A stretch of DNA of 64,000 nt from Flagellimonas sp. S3867 (GCF_014698935.1 NZ_JACVMN010000001.1:62001-126000); one strand, 5' to 3'; shown: positions 18,784 to 27,644, numbered from the stretch's first letter. Notes: generated by a model from the sequence alone, not told the origin. Program-made: numbers and translations.

Positions 18784-19116
18784 ATGATTTTCAACAAAGA
18801 AGGAACAACAACCATTGTTTTTCAAGAAAAGATTTCGCTTTCCACATTTATGGAAAATCTAAGAAAGGCATACCCTAAGTTGAAACATGATAATATTGTG
18901 GTAAACCTTTTCTCATTTAGCAAACTAACGACAAATGATATTCTAGAGTTTTTGGATATTTCCAACACCCACAAAAAATCCAATAAATCTTTTGTTTTGG
19001 TTACCAACAAAGTAGCTTATAACGAAATTCCGGAAGAAATCAGTGTTGTACCCACAATTCAAGAGGCAAAAGACCTTATTGAAATGGAAGAAATAGAACG
19101 GGATCTAGGAATCTAA
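18784..19116 (+). CDS. Small conserved protein, STAS-like
   Basis: A 110-residue protein of unknown function. Its alternating hydrophobic strands and helices (with DNIVVNLFSFSKLTTNDILEFL near residues 37-56) resemble a STAS or anti-sigma-antagonist fold, without an obvious phosphorylatable Ser in the usual DSSG context. It starts 4 bp after pyrB and precedes rnz by 127 bp. In related flavobacteria this protein is often wrongly named ribonuclease Z because of that neighbour, but it has no metal-binding HxHxDH motif. Confidence 0.7.
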   Translation: MIFNKEGTTTIVFQEKISLSTFMENLRKAYPKLKHDNIVVNLFSFSKLTTNDILEFLDISNTHKKSNKSFVLVTNKVAYNEIPEEISVVPTIQEAKDLIEMEEIERDLGI

Positions 19117-19243
19117 ATTTTAAATCAAAAGTGTTGAATGATAAATTAAGAGCGGAAAAATTTGGAAGCATTTATTTGTTTCTACAATATTCCGTAACCT
19201 ATTTCCTTTCGCTTTTTCATCCTTCACCTTTCACCCAAATCAA

Positions 19244-20149
19244 ATGAAACTTACTGTTCTAGGCTGTTATTCCGCAACCCCACGCACCTTCACCAATCCT
19301 ACATCGCAGGTACTTGAGATTAGAAAGCATCTTTTCTTGATAGATTGCGGAGAGGGTACACAAGTTCAACTTAGAAAGAACAAAATCAAGTTCTCAAGGA
19401 TAAAAAACATATTTATTTCCCATTTGCATGGAGACCATTTTTTTGGATTACCAGGTCTAATTTCCACTTTTAGACTTTTGGGCAGAGAGTCTGCATTGCA
19501 TATTTATGGACCCAAGGGGATAAAAGAGGCCATTACCTTATTTTTAAAACTGGGTGATTCTTGGACAAATTATCCGTTAATTTTCCACGAACTGGAAAGT
19601 AAGGAATCCCAACTCATTTTTGATAATGAAACGGTTAGCGTGCAAACCATACCGTTGGATCATAGGGTATATACCAATGGTTTCTTGTTTAAGGAGAAAC
19701 CGCTACCACGAAAACTGAATATTGAAGCCGCCTCAAAATATAAAATTGATAGAAACCAGTACAACAACATTAAAAATGGAGCAAATGGAGTACAGGAGAA
19801 TGGTGAAATCATTTCCAATGCCGATTTGACCAGTGACCCTCCAAAACCTAAAAGCTACGCTTTTTGCAGTGACACTGCCTATAACGAAACCATTTTACCC
19901 CTTATAAAAAATGTGGATTTGCTTTATCATGAGTCTACGTTTTTAGAGTCAGAATCGCATTTGGGAGCCAAAACAAAACATGCAACGGCATCACAGGCTG
20001 CACAAATTGCTGAAAAGGCAAATGTTGGCAAACTAATATTGGGACATTACTCTACCAGATATAAATCCATCGACCTTTTTAAAGAAGAAGCCTCCAAGGT
20101 TTTTTCCCAGGTCGAACTGGCAGATGACGGCAAATCTTTTGAGGTTTAA
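19244..20149 (+). CDS. rnz: Ribonuclease Z
   Basis: A 301-residue metallo-beta-lactamase-fold endonuclease that trims tRNA 3' ends. The zinc motif HLHGDHFFG lies at residues 60-68. Further ligands lie in FCSDTAY (near 206), HESTFLE (near 228) and LGHYSTRY (near 265). The last is the conserved HxT/S region, and the length fits short-form RNase Z. It also resembles the family in starting MKLTVLGCYSATP. tRNA-Ser and tRNA-Pro in this window lack an encoded CCA, so they would be substrates. No terminator directly follows, but hairpins begin 8 bp downstream. Confidence 0.95.
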   Translation: MKLTVLGCYSATPRTFTNPTSQVLEIRKHLFLIDCGEGTQVQLRKNKIKFSRIKNIFISHLHGDHFFGLPGLISTFRLLGRESALHIYGPKGIKEAITLFLKLGDSWTNYPLIFHELESKESQLIFDNETVSVQTIPLDHRVYTNGFLFKEKPLPRKLNIEAASKYKIDRNQYNNIKNGANGVQENGEIISNADLTSDPPKPKSYAFCSDTAYNETILPLIKNVDLLYHESTFLESESHLGAKTKHATASQAAQIAEKANVGKLILGHYSTRYKSIDLFKEEASKVFSQVELADDGKSFEV

Positions 20150-20156
20150 ACTTGTT

Positions 20157-20197
20157 CCTTTCCCTCTGCAGGGAAAGGTGTTCCACGAAATGGAACG
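20157..20197. repeat. Two adjacent perfect hairpins
   Basis: CCTTTCCCT CTGC AGGGAAAGG (20157-20178) is a perfect 9-bp stem. GTTCCA...TGGAAC (about 20180-20197) follows directly. They may serve as the rnz terminator or be fragments of an interspersed palindromic repeat. Confidence 0.55.
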
Positions 20198-20257
20198 GAA
20201 AGGGTAGCTCAATACTATTTTTTCAATCCCCTCCGATTCCAATTAAAATTGGAACCA

Positions 20258-20288
20258 CCTCCCCTTGGGCAAGGGGAGGAGCTTTTTT
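20258..20288 (+). terminator. Terminator-like hairpin
   Basis: A perfect 9-bp stem (CCTCCCCTT GGGC AAGGGGAGG) is followed by AGCTTTTTTT. It is preceded by another perfect palindrome, TTCCAATT AA AATTGGAA (20238-20253). Confidence 0.75.
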
Positions 20289-20572
20289 TGTATGGTTGGC
20301 TTGACACGAATTTCGCCGATTTCCACGAACACTTTTTTGAAATTTTTGCTCCTTTCCTGTCATCCTGAGCTGTCACACTGAGCTTGTCGAAGTTTCGACC
20401 CTCTCCGTCCCTTCGACTACGCTCATGGCATGTGGGTGAGGAGCCTTTTACATCTCCACTCCTCCTTTGACAGGCTCAGTACAGGCTGCCCTACCTGACA
20501 ATTGCAAAAACAAACCTATCCAACCTTTTTAATCTCCATTCTTTTGCTGAAATTTGGTAGCCATAAGAATGT
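20289..20572. repeat. REP-like intergenic repeats with TCGAAG motifs
   Basis: No gene is seen. GAGCTTGTCGAAG (20380-20392) and CTTCGACTACGCTC (20412-20425) form an inverted pair, and CTGTCATCCTGAGC (20357-20370) is matched inversely by GACAGGCTCAGTACAG near 20470-20485. Such GAGC..TCGAAG palindromes are scattered through flavobacterial genomes. A related copy lies at 25427-25470. Confidence 0.6.
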
Positions 20573-20575
20573 GTG

Positions 20576-21223
20576 ATGCAAAAAGACCTGAGCAATTATC
20601 GTAAATCATATAAAAAAAGTGAGCTTACCGAGGGTTCCATTAAGGAAAATCCCATGGAGCAATTTCAAAAATGGTTTTATGAAATAGAAGCGACGGATGG
20701 ATTGGATGAACCCAACGCCATGACGGTTTCAACAATTGGCTTGGATGGATTTCCAAAAAACAGGGTTGTTTTGATGAAGAAATACACCCACGAAGGCTTT
20801 ATTTTTTATACCAATTATAAAAGCGAAAAAGGGAAGGCTATTGATAAAAACCCAGCCATGTGCCTATCATTCTTTTGGCCCAATATGGAGCGTCAGGTAA
20901 TTATAAAGGGCAATGCCGAAAAAATAGCGGAAAACCTTTCTGACGGATATTTTGAATCCCGACCAGTGGGAAGTCAACTTGGAGCTGTTGTTTCGGATCA
21001 AAGTGAAGTAATTCCTTCAAAAAGGTTTTTGCAAGAGAAATTAGACGCTTTGGAAAAGAAATATGAAGGAAAAGAAGTACCTAGACCCGATTATTGGGGA
21101 GGATATTTGGTAAGACCGGTGTCTTTTGAATTTTGGCAGGGCCGCCCCAATCGATTACATGATAGGATTCGATACACACTTCAAAAAGATTTTGATTGGA
21201 AAATAGAACGTTTAGCACCCTAA
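20576..21223 (+). CDS. pdxH: Pyridoxamine 5'-phosphate oxidase
   Basis: A 215-residue FMN enzyme that oxidises pyridoxamine or pyridoxine 5'-phosphate to the cofactor pyridoxal phosphate. The FMN-binding region RVVLMKKYTHEGFIFYTNY is at about residues 61-79. The C-terminal signature (P.SFEFWQGRPNRLHDRI) is complete. The ATG at 20576 is preferred over a GTG one codon upstream. It heads a plus-strand run with sixA-like, ppk1 and ppx (9, 0 and negative spacing), so all four may be cotranscribed, though the metabolic link is not obvious. Confidence 0.96.
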   Translation: MQKDLSNYRKSYKKSELTEGSIKENPMEQFQKWFYEIEATDGLDEPNAMTVSTIGLDGFPKNRVVLMKKYTHEGFIFYTNYKSEKGKAIDKNPAMCLSFFWPNMERQVIIKGNAEKIAENLSDGYFESRPVGSQLGAVVSDQSEVIPSKRFLQEKLDALEKKYEGKEVPRPDYWGGYLVRPVSFEFWQGRPNRLHDRIRYTLQKDFDWKIERLAP

Positions 21224-21232
21224 TTAGAAAGT

Positions 21233-21721
21233 ATGAAGCGGATAATACTGATGCGGCATGGTAAATCTTCATGGGAATATGAAGTTTCAGACAAGGACAG
21301 GCCGCTAAAAGAAAGAGGAATCAACGATGCACATTTGGTATCTGAGGAATTCAACAAAAAGGACATTCAAATTGATTTTGCGTTTTCAAGTCACGCAAAT
21401 AGAGCATTGCATACGAGCATAATTTTTCTCAGAAACATTGGTTTTTCTTTCGATAAATTTCAAGTCACCGAAGAACTTTATGATTTTTCCGGAGGTAGTG
21501 TTCAGAATTTCGTGGAAAATTTGGATAACCAATATGACACCATTTCCGTTTTTGGACACAATTATGCCTTTACATCCCTTGCAAATGCTTGGGGAGATCA
21601 GTATATTGACAACGTTCCTACTGCTGGTTTGGTTCAAATTATATTTGATGTAAATAACTGGGCAGAAATTTCAAAAGGAACCACTGAACAAATTATTTTT
21701 CCGAAACACTTAAGAGGATAA
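21233..21721 (+). CDS. Histidine phosphatase family protein (SixA-like)
   Basis: A 162-residue member of the RHG phosphatase family. The catalytic LMRHGKSSW is at residues 6-14, the second Arg in SSHANRALHTS lies at about residue 55, and the second catalytic His is in FGHNYAF near 107. The length and lack of an insertion fit SixA, which dephosphorylates phosphohistidine on signalling proteins. It ends exactly where ppk1 begins (stop at 21719-21721, ATG at 21722), so the two are coupled. Whether it acts on a phosphohistidine, perhaps that of PPK1, is speculation from position. Confidence 0.88.
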   Translation: MKRIILMRHGKSSWEYEVSDKDRPLKERGINDAHLVSEEFNKKDIQIDFAFSSHANRALHTSIIFLRNIGFSFDKFQVTEELYDFSGGSVQNFVENLDNQYDTISVFGHNYAFTSLANAWGDQYIDNVPTAGLVQIIFDVNNWAEISKGTTEQIIFPKHLRG

Positions 21722-23803
21722 ATGGTAAAAACCAAAAATGAATACGTAAACAGGGAAATAAGTTGGTTGCATTTTAATGCACGGGTACTTCAAGAAAGTG
21801 CCGATAAAAGAGTTCCCCTGATTGATAGATTGAGGTTTCTGGGAATTTTCAGCAACAATCTCGATGAATTTTTCAAGGTAAGATACGCTACGGTAAAACG
21901 TATTGTTGATGCAGGTAAAAAAGGAAAAAGCGTTCTTGGAGGAGAAAAAGCCAAAGACTTGCTCGAAGAAATCACCAAAATTGTTATCGACCAGCAAGCT
22001 CGAAGTCTCGAAATCCTTAAAAGCATTGAAGAAGAGCTTAAAACGGAGAATATTTTCATTATCAACGAAAATGAGGTAAGCGAGAGCCAGACAGAATTTA
22101 TTAGGGAATACTTTTTCAAAAAGGTCAATCAAGAATTGATGACCATTATTCTGAACGATCTTACCGAGTTTCCACTGTTAAAGGATACTGCGGCCTACCT
22201 GGCGGTTAAAATGGTAATGAAAGATGATGAAACCATGAGCGTAAACGGGAATAACCGCTATGCCCTGATTGAAATCCCAAAAGGTATTGATAGATTCATT
22301 GTGCTTCCGAAGGAAGGAGATAAAAATTACATCATCATATTGGATGATTTGATTCGATTCTGTTTGGACAGTGTATTTACCATGTTCGATTTTGAATCCA
22401 TTTCAGCACATATGATCAAGATTACCCGTGATGCCGAATTGGATATTGATAACGATTTGACCAAAAGCTTTATAGAAAAGATATCATCCAGTGTTGAACA
22501 TCGAAAGATCAGTGATCCTGTCCGTTTTGTCTATGACAAACAAATAGACAAGGATACACTCCAGTTTCTTAAGGACAAGATGAACATTGTAGATACGGAT
22601 AGCGTGATTCCGGGAGGAAGGTACCATAACAGAAGGGATTATATGGGATTTCCTAGCTTGGGCAGGGAGGACCTGATGTACAAAAAAATAGAAGCCTTAC
22701 CGGTAAAAGGGCTAAGTATGAAAGGAAGTCTTTTTGAGATGATCAGCCAAAAAGACTATATGATCTATGCGCCTTACCACACATTCAGCTATGTGACCAA
22801 GTTTTTAAGGGAAGCTGCGCTAGATCCCAAAGTGAGAAGTATCAAAATCACGGTCTATCGTTTAGCTAATGATAGCCAGGTTGCATCTTCATTGATCAAT
22901 GCAGCTAAAAACGGGAAGCAAGTTACAGTTCAAATTGAACTACAGGCCCGATTTGATGAACAGGCCAATATTGAATATGCAAACCAATTACAGGCTGAGG
23001 GAGTCAAACTGATTTTTGGGGTGCCTGGACTCAAGGTGCACAGCAAAATTTGCCTTGTGGAACGGGAAGAAGCAGAGGGATTGAAAAGATACGGCTTTAT
23101 AAGTACGGGCAACTTCAACGAATCTACAGCTAAAATATACACTGATTATACCTTATTCACCGCCCATGAGGGAATTTTGAAAGACATGAATCGCGTATTT
23201 GAGTTCTTCGAGACCAATTACAAGATCAACAAGTATAAACATCTCGTTGTTTCGCCACACTACACCAAAGTGACCTTCATGAGGTTGATTGATAATGAGA
23301 TTGAGAACGCCAGGGCAGGAAAAGAGGCCTATATCAAAATTAAGATGAACAGCTTTACTTCGTACAAAATGGTCGACAAACTGTATGAAGCGAGTAGGGC
23401 AGGAGTGAAAGTTCAATTGATTATCCGAGGGGTATGTTGCCTTATACCTGGAGTGGAAGGCATGAGTGAAAACATTGAGGCCATCAGTGTGGTCGACAAA
23501 TTCTTGGAGCATCCAAGATTGTTCATTTTTGGTAATGACGGAGACCCTCACGTATATATATCATCTGCAGATTGGATGACACGAAACCTTGATTTCAGGG
23601 TTGAAGTGGGCTGTCCGATTTATGACACAGACATCAAACAAGAATTGTTGGACACTTTTGATATTTCATGGAGGGACAATTCTAAGGCCCGTGTATTTTC
23701 GGACAAGCAGGATAATGCTTATAAGCAAAAAGATGCCAATGAACCAGAATTGAGGTCTCAGTTTGCACTTTATGAGTATTATCAAAACCAATTGGAATCC
23801 TAA
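21722..23803 (+). CDS. ppk1: Polyphosphate kinase 1
   Basis: A 693-residue polyphosphate kinase that makes long-chain polyphosphate from ATP and can run in reverse. The N-terminal and head domains span about residues 1-310. The two phospholipase-D-like C-terminal domains follow, with the phospho-accepting His in GLKVHSKICLV (near residue 440). HPRLFIFGNDGDPHVYISSADWM lies near 600 (second domain). Length and motifs are standard. ppx follows with a small overlap, placing the synthetic and degrading enzymes under shared control. Confidence 0.97.
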   Translation: MVKTKNEYVNREISWLHFNARVLQESADKRVPLIDRLRFLGIFSNNLDEFFKVRYATVKRIVDAGKKGKSVLGGEKAKDLLEEITKIVIDQQARSLEILKSIEEELKTENIFIINENEVSESQTEFIREYFFKKVNQELMTIILNDLTEFPLLKDTAAYLAVKMVMKDDETMSVNGNNRYALIEIPKGIDRFIVLPKEGDKNYIIILDDLIRFCLDSVFTMFDFESISAHMIKITRDAELDIDNDLTKSFIEKISSSVEHRKISDPVRFVYDKQIDKDTLQFLKDKMNIVDTDSVIPGGRYHNRRDYMGFPSLGREDLMYKKIEALPVKGLSMKGSLFEMISQKDYMIYAPYHTFSYVTKFLREAALDPKVRSIKITVYRLANDSQVASSLINAAKNGKQVTVQIELQARFDEQANIEYANQLQAEGVKLIFGVPGLKVHSKICLVEREEAEGLKRYGFISTGNFNESTAKIYTDYTLFTAHEGILKDMNRVFEFFETNYKINKYKHLVVSPHYTKVTFMRLIDNEIENARAGKEAYIKIKMNSFTSYKMVDKLYEASRAGVKVQLIIRGVCCLIPGVEGMSENIEAISVVDKFLEHPRLFIFGNDGDPHVYISSADWMTRNLDFRVEVGCPIYDTDIKQELLDTFDISWRDNSKARVFSDKQDNAYKQKDANEPELRSQFALYEYYQNQLES

Positions 23804-24695
23804 GCCCCTCGCCTTGATAATTCGAAAATTTGCTGCAATAGACATTGGTTCCAACGCAATACGTTTGTTGGTAAACAATGTAATTGAGCAGGAAGAAAAA
23901 CCCACCACGTTCAAAAAGAGCGAAATCATAAGAGTTCCGGTTCGTTTGGGTGAAGATTCTTTTACCAAAGGGGAAATTTCGGAACACAACCTCCAACGTT
24001 TGATCAAGACCATGAAATCCTTTGATTTATTGATGCAGGTCTACGGAGTGGAAAAATATATGGCTTGTGCAACTTCGGCACTGAGAGAAGCCAAAAATGG
24101 GAATGAAGTTGTTAAAAAGGTATTTAAGGAATCTGGTGTCAAGATTGAAATAATCGACGGTAAAAGAGAGGCGTCCATCATAGCTTCAACAGATTTAAAA
24201 GAGATTATCAAAAAAGACAGGTTGTACCTCTATGTTGATGTTGGGGGAGGAAGTACAGAGTTCACCATTTTTGAAAATGGCAACGTGTTGGTATCCAAAT
24301 CCTTTAAAATAGGAACCGTTCGAATTTTAAACGGTTTGGTAAATGATGCTGTTTGGCAAGAATTACAGGATTGGATAAAAAGGCATATTCCTGAAAATAG
24401 CAAAGTAGAAATAATAGGTTCTGGTGGAAATATCAACAAACTTCACAAAATGTCGGGCAGGAAATTTGATGAACCACTGTCTTACATTTGGTTGAATGCC
24501 CAATATCTTTTTTTGAACAGCATGGATTATGAGGATAGAATATCAGAATTAGGGCTGAATCAAGATAGAGCAGATGTTATTATACCAGCAGCTAGAATAT
24601 TTTTGTCCGCTGCTAAATGGAGCGGAGCTAAAAAGATTCATGTACCTAAAATCGGATTGGCTGATGGAATGATTAAAACCCTTTATTACGAGTAG
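23772..24695 (+). CDS. ppx: Exopolyphosphatase / Ppx-GppA family
   Basis: A 307-residue (from this ATG) member of the ASKHA-fold Ppx/GppA phosphatases that remove terminal phosphate from polyphosphate or convert pppGpp to ppGpp. The N-terminal phosphate motif FAAIDIGSNAIRLLV is complete, and VDVGGGSTEFTIF lies near residue 155. Only the N-terminal Ppx domain is present; there is no C-terminal HD extension. The start is uncertain: the ATG at 23772 overlaps ppk1 by 32 bp, while a TTG at 23814, just after the ppk1 stop, would give a protein opening directly with the conserved motif. Confidence 0.92.
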   Translation: MSIIKTNWNPKPLALIIRKFAAIDIGSNAIRLLVNNVIEQEEKPTTFKKSEIIRVPVRLGEDSFTKGEISEHNLQRLIKTMKSFDLLMQVYGVEKYMACATSALREAKNGNEVVKKVFKESGVKIEIIDGKREASIIASTDLKEIIKKDRLYLYVDVGGGSTEFTIFENGNVLVSKSFKIGTVRILNGLVNDAVWQELQDWIKRHIPENSKVEIIGSGGNINKLHKMSGRKFDEPLSYIWLNAQYLFLNSMDYEDRISELGLNQDRADVIIPAARIFLSAAKWSGAKKIHVPKIGLADGMIKTLYYE

Positions 24696-24697
24696 AA

Positions 24698-25279
24698 TTA
24701 CCCGTGCATGGTTTCTTTTTTTCCTAGGCTCTCCATTAATTTGGCTTCATATTTCAGCAACTGCTCCCACTTTTTGTCAACCTCTCCCCGATTGCCAAAG
24801 GTTCGGGCAAATTTTAGAAACATTGTATAATGATTAGCTTCGCTCACCATCAAGCTTCGGTAAAATTCAGATAATTCGGCATCTTCCAATTCCTCGGAAA
24901 GCAAACGGAATCGTTCACAGCTTCTTGCTTCGATAAGGGCTGCATATAAGAGGCGGTGAACCAGATGTGTTTCTCTGCTACCCCCTTTTGGGAAGAATTT
25001 CATCAATTCAATAACATATTCATCCTTTCGCTCCCGACCCAAGACCCAACCACGTTTCACAATTTTATCGTGCACCATGTTAAAGTGACCCATTTCCTCA
25101 CGCGCCAAGGCCGTCATTTCCTTGACCAACTCCGATTTTTCCGGAAAACCTATAATCAATGAAATAGCAGTACTTGCCGCTTTTTGTTCACAATAGGCAT
25201 GGTCGGTTAAAATCTCTTCAACGTTCTTTTCAACAATATTCACCCATCTGGGGTCGGTAGGTAATTTAAGACCAAGCAT
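24698..25279 (-). CDS. miaE: tRNA-(ms2io6A37)-hydroxylase
   Basis: A 193-residue non-haem di-iron enzyme that hydroxylates the isopentenyl group of ms2i6A at tRNA position 37. It is a ferritin-like four-helix protein. The di-iron ligands are expected among E-x-x-H pairs such as EEMGHF (near residue 90) and EANHY (near 155). The start MLGLKLPTDPRWV was chosen at the ATG at 25279, because the alternative TTG at 25300 falls inside the promoter element CAAAGATA at 25298-25305. The gene is convergent with ppx, with 2 bp between the stops. Confidence 0.92.
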   Translation of the reverse strand: MLGLKLPTDPRWVNIVEKNVEEILTDHAYCEQKAASTAISLIIGFPEKSELVKEMTALAREEMGHFNMVHDKIVKRGWVLGRERKDEYVIELMKFFPKGGSRETHLVHRLLYAALIEARSCERFRLLSEELEDAELSEFYRSLMVSEANHYTMFLKFARTFGNRGEVDKKWEQLLKYEAKLMESLGKKETMHG

Positions 25280-25297
25280 ACTTTTTGATTTAAAGAA

Positions 25298-25305
25298 CAA
25301 AGATA
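25298..25305 (-). promoter_or_regulatory. miaE promoter -7 element
   Basis: Read on the minus strand, TATCTTTG matches TAnnTTTG exactly. It lies about 19 bases upstream of the miaE ATG and excludes the upstream TTG start. Confidence 0.5.
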
Positions 25306-25426
25306 GCGGTATTACGTAAAGAGTTATCAGTTCTCAGTTCGAGTATTTCCGAAGCGCTTAGTACGAAGAAAATGTATTGAGAACTTTTTTTTGGTAGGCA
25401 ATATGTTCAAAGCAATTGACTTGGTA

Positions 25427-25470
25427 CACTTCTCGATACAATTTCGGCTTGGCCAAAACCACTCGAAGTG
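25427..25470. repeat. Interspersed TCGAAG-type palindrome
   Basis: CACTTCTCGA (25427-25436) and TCGAAGTG (25463-25470) form an imperfect inverted pair around a T-rich loop. The element resembles the REP-like repeat at 20357-20490 and sits between dnaX and miaE. Confidence 0.55.
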
Positions 25471-25479
25471 ACAGAACGA

Positions 25480-27240
25480 TTAAAAATCCAGGTCAAACTC
25501 TTTTCTAAGTAAGTCTATTGCAGGATTTTTTTCTTTTAACTTCTGGTATTTTTCTTCGGGAGTAAAAACGAATTTTTTGGCAACCTCTTCATTTACGGTA
25601 ATTTGCAATGAAATGGAATAGTTGTTCAGTTTTTGTTTGAGGTAATTCATCATAAGACTTTGCTCTCGTTCCACCTCTTTTTTCATGGTGCTGTTCGGAA
25701 GCTCAATCCAAATGGTATGCTCGTCTTTTAGCTTGGGCACATCGGTCTGTAAATTACTGGCCAATATTTTGCGTCCCTTATTTTCCAATTGCTGGACAAA
25801 ATCATTCCAGTGCGTCTGCATGTCCGACACAGTGAAGGCCTCCTTTGGAAGTTCTTCTTCATTTACGGAAGGAGCTTTTACATTTTCATGCGCCTTTTTA
25901 GCCTTAATACTGGAAATGGACAGTCCGGAAACCCTGTTTTCCGCAGATTTTAGTTGAATTTTCTTTATGGGTGGGTGTTTTACTTCTATTTGAGCACTAA
26001 CCTCCTGATGGTGTACTTCGGGCTCTGTCTGAGGTTCGGTTTCAGGTTCTAATTCTGGTTGCTCCGGTTCATATTCAATTGCGGGTTCCGACACAATTTG
26101 AGGTGCAATGGGCGCTGCATTATCCTCTTTTTGCGATTTAAAGAACGAAGCCGGGATTATGAATTCAGGCTTTTTTTTTTCTCCATTAAAAGAGATGGAA
26201 GCCAATTTCATTAAAGTAAGCTCAACAAGAAGACGTTGATTTTTACTTGTTTTATATTTTAAATCGCAGTCATTGGCCATTTCAAGAGCTTGTAGTAAAA
26301 ATGCCCTTGAGGTTTTCTTTGCTTGGGACTCGTAATGTTTCTTTACGTCTTCCCCCACTTCCAGTAAAGCAATGGTTTCAGGATGTTGGCATACCATTAA
26401 ATCCCTAAAATGCGATGCAAGACCAGAAATAAAATGGTGTCCATCAAAACCAAACGACAATGTTTTGTTGAACAATACCAATAGATGTGGAATATTATTG
26501 TCCAAAATAAGGTCAGTGGTGTTGAAATATGTATCGTAATCGAGTACGTTCAAATTTTCGGTAACGGCTTTACGGGTCAATTTTTTTCCCGAAAAGCTCA
26601 CCACCTTGTCAAAAATGGAAAGTGCATCACGCATGGCTCCATCGGCCTTTTGGGCAATGATATGAAGAGCGCTTTCTTCTGCTTCAATTCCTTGCTGTTC
26701 AGCAATATATTTTAAATATTCCGAAGCATCTTTCACTGTAATTCGTTTAAAGTCAAAAATTTGACAGCGCGAAAGAATGGTCGGGATTATTTTATGTTTT
26801 TCGGTGGTCGCCAAAATAAAAATGGCATGTTTTGGCGGTTCTTCTAGGGTCTTCAAAAAAGCATTGAAAGCAGATTGCGAAAGCATGTGTACCTCATCAA
26901 TGATATACACTTTGTACTTACCAACTTGCGGAGGTATTCTAACCTGATCTATAAGGCTTCTAATATCATCCACTGAATTGTTGGATGCTGCATCGAGCTC
27001 AAATATATTGAAGGCAAAATCCTCATCTTCCAGTTCTGTACCATCCTGGTTAATTTTCTTTGCAAGAATACGAGCACAGGTTGTTTTGCCCACCCCTCTG
27101 GGACCACAAAAAAGTAGCGCCTGAGCCAAATGATTATGATCAATGGCATTTAGGAGGGTATTGGTAATAGCTTCCTGTCCCACAACATCTTTAAAGGTCT
27201 GTGGACGGTACTTTCGAGCCGATACGATAAAAGGTTCCAA
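25480..27240 (-). CDS. dnaX: DNA polymerase III subunit gamma/tau
   Basis: A 586-residue clamp-loader ATPase. Walker A FCGPRGVGKTT lies near residues 44-54, Walker B IDEVHMLS near 114, and LSRCQIFDF near 160. Domain III ends near residue 360. A Pro/Glu-rich linker follows (PEQPELEPETEPQTEPE, near 400), and a C-terminal tau-like domain completes the protein. Unusually, the zinc-binding insert with four Cys, which normally follows AKxxNC, is replaced by an acidic stretch without Cys (NQDGTELEDEDFAF). A promoter element lies 25 bp upstream. Long enough to be tau rather than gamma. Confidence 0.96.
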   Translation of the reverse strand: MEPFIVSARKYRPQTFKDVVGQEAITNTLLNAIDHNHLAQALLFCGPRGVGKTTCARILAKKINQDGTELEDEDFAFNIFELDAASNNSVDDIRSLIDQVRIPPQVGKYKVYIIDEVHMLSQSAFNAFLKTLEEPPKHAIFILATTEKHKIIPTILSRCQIFDFKRITVKDASEYLKYIAEQQGIEAEESALHIIAQKADGAMRDALSIFDKVVSFSGKKLTRKAVTENLNVLDYDTYFNTTDLILDNNIPHLLVLFNKTLSFGFDGHHFISGLASHFRDLMVCQHPETIALLEVGEDVKKHYESQAKKTSRAFLLQALEMANDCDLKYKTSKNQRLLVELTLMKLASISFNGEKKKPEFIIPASFFKSQKEDNAAPIAPQIVSEPAIEYEPEQPELEPETEPQTEPEVHHQEVSAQIEVKHPPIKKIQLKSAENRVSGLSISSIKAKKAHENVKAPSVNEEELPKEAFTVSDMQTHWNDFVQQLENKGRKILASNLQTDVPKLKDEHTIWIELPNSTMKKEVEREQSLMMNYLKQKLNNYSISLQITVNEEVAKKFVFTPEEKYQKLKEKNPAIDLLRKEFDLDF

Positions 27241-27264
27241 ATCAGGAAAAAATTAGCATTAATA

Positions 27265-27272
27265 CAAATATA
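27265..27272 (-). promoter_or_regulatory. dnaX promoter -7 element
   Basis: CAAATATA on the plus strand is TATATTTG on the minus strand, an exact TAnnTTTG match 25 bases upstream of the dnaX start. A TTTG at 27287-27290 is spaced 14 bases away, shorter than usual. Confidence 0.45.
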
Positions 27273-27337
27273 AAAATAGGAGCTTGCAAAGTGCTATTAG
27301 CATTAAGGAGGAAGCTATTTTTTATTAACAATTGAGT

Positions 27338-27345
27338 TACCTTTG
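27338..27345 (+). promoter_or_regulatory. rnpB promoter -7 element
   Basis: TACCTTTG matches TAnnTTTG exactly. It ends 5 bases before the first base of the P1 helix of the RNase P RNA at 27351, exactly where a start site is expected. Confidence 0.7.
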
Positions 27346-27350
27346 CATCA

Positions 27351-27644
27351 GCAGGCCACCTTATCGCCCTGTTCTGGACCACGTTCAGAACATGGAGGAA
27401 AGTCCGGACACCATAGTGCAGCGTAGCGGATAACATCCGTCCGTTGAAAAGCGAGGACCAGTGCAACAGAAAGCAAGTACAGTTCGGCTGTAGTGAAATC
27501 ATGTAAACTCTATGAGGTGAAACGTCATGTAAACCAATGTTTGAGGGTTGCACGCCCGAATTGGAGGGTAGGCGGTTCGAGTTTTTGGGCAACCAAGAAC
27601 CTAGATAAATGATAAGGCTCGACAGAATCCGGCTTATGGCCTGC
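27351..27644 (+). ncRNA. rnpB: RNase P RNA, bacterial class A
   Basis: RNA component of RNase P, which cuts tRNA 5' leaders. The first and last bases form the P1 helix (GCAGGCCA at 27351-27358, TGGCCTGC at 27637-27644). The conserved 5' core GAGGAAAGTCCGGAC is at about 27393, ACAGAAAGC is near 27468, and the 3' core AGATAAATGATAAGGCTCGACAGAA starts near 27603. The total of 294 bases is short for class A, mainly because peripheral helices are reduced, which seems usual in flavobacteria. A promoter element lies just upstream, and TTTTAT follows P1. Confidence 0.95.

Noticed and set aside
18784..19116. Annotating the small gene before rnz as ribonuclease Z
   Set aside because: It lacks metal-binding motifs and looks STAS-like. 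The name seems to be transferred from its neighbour.
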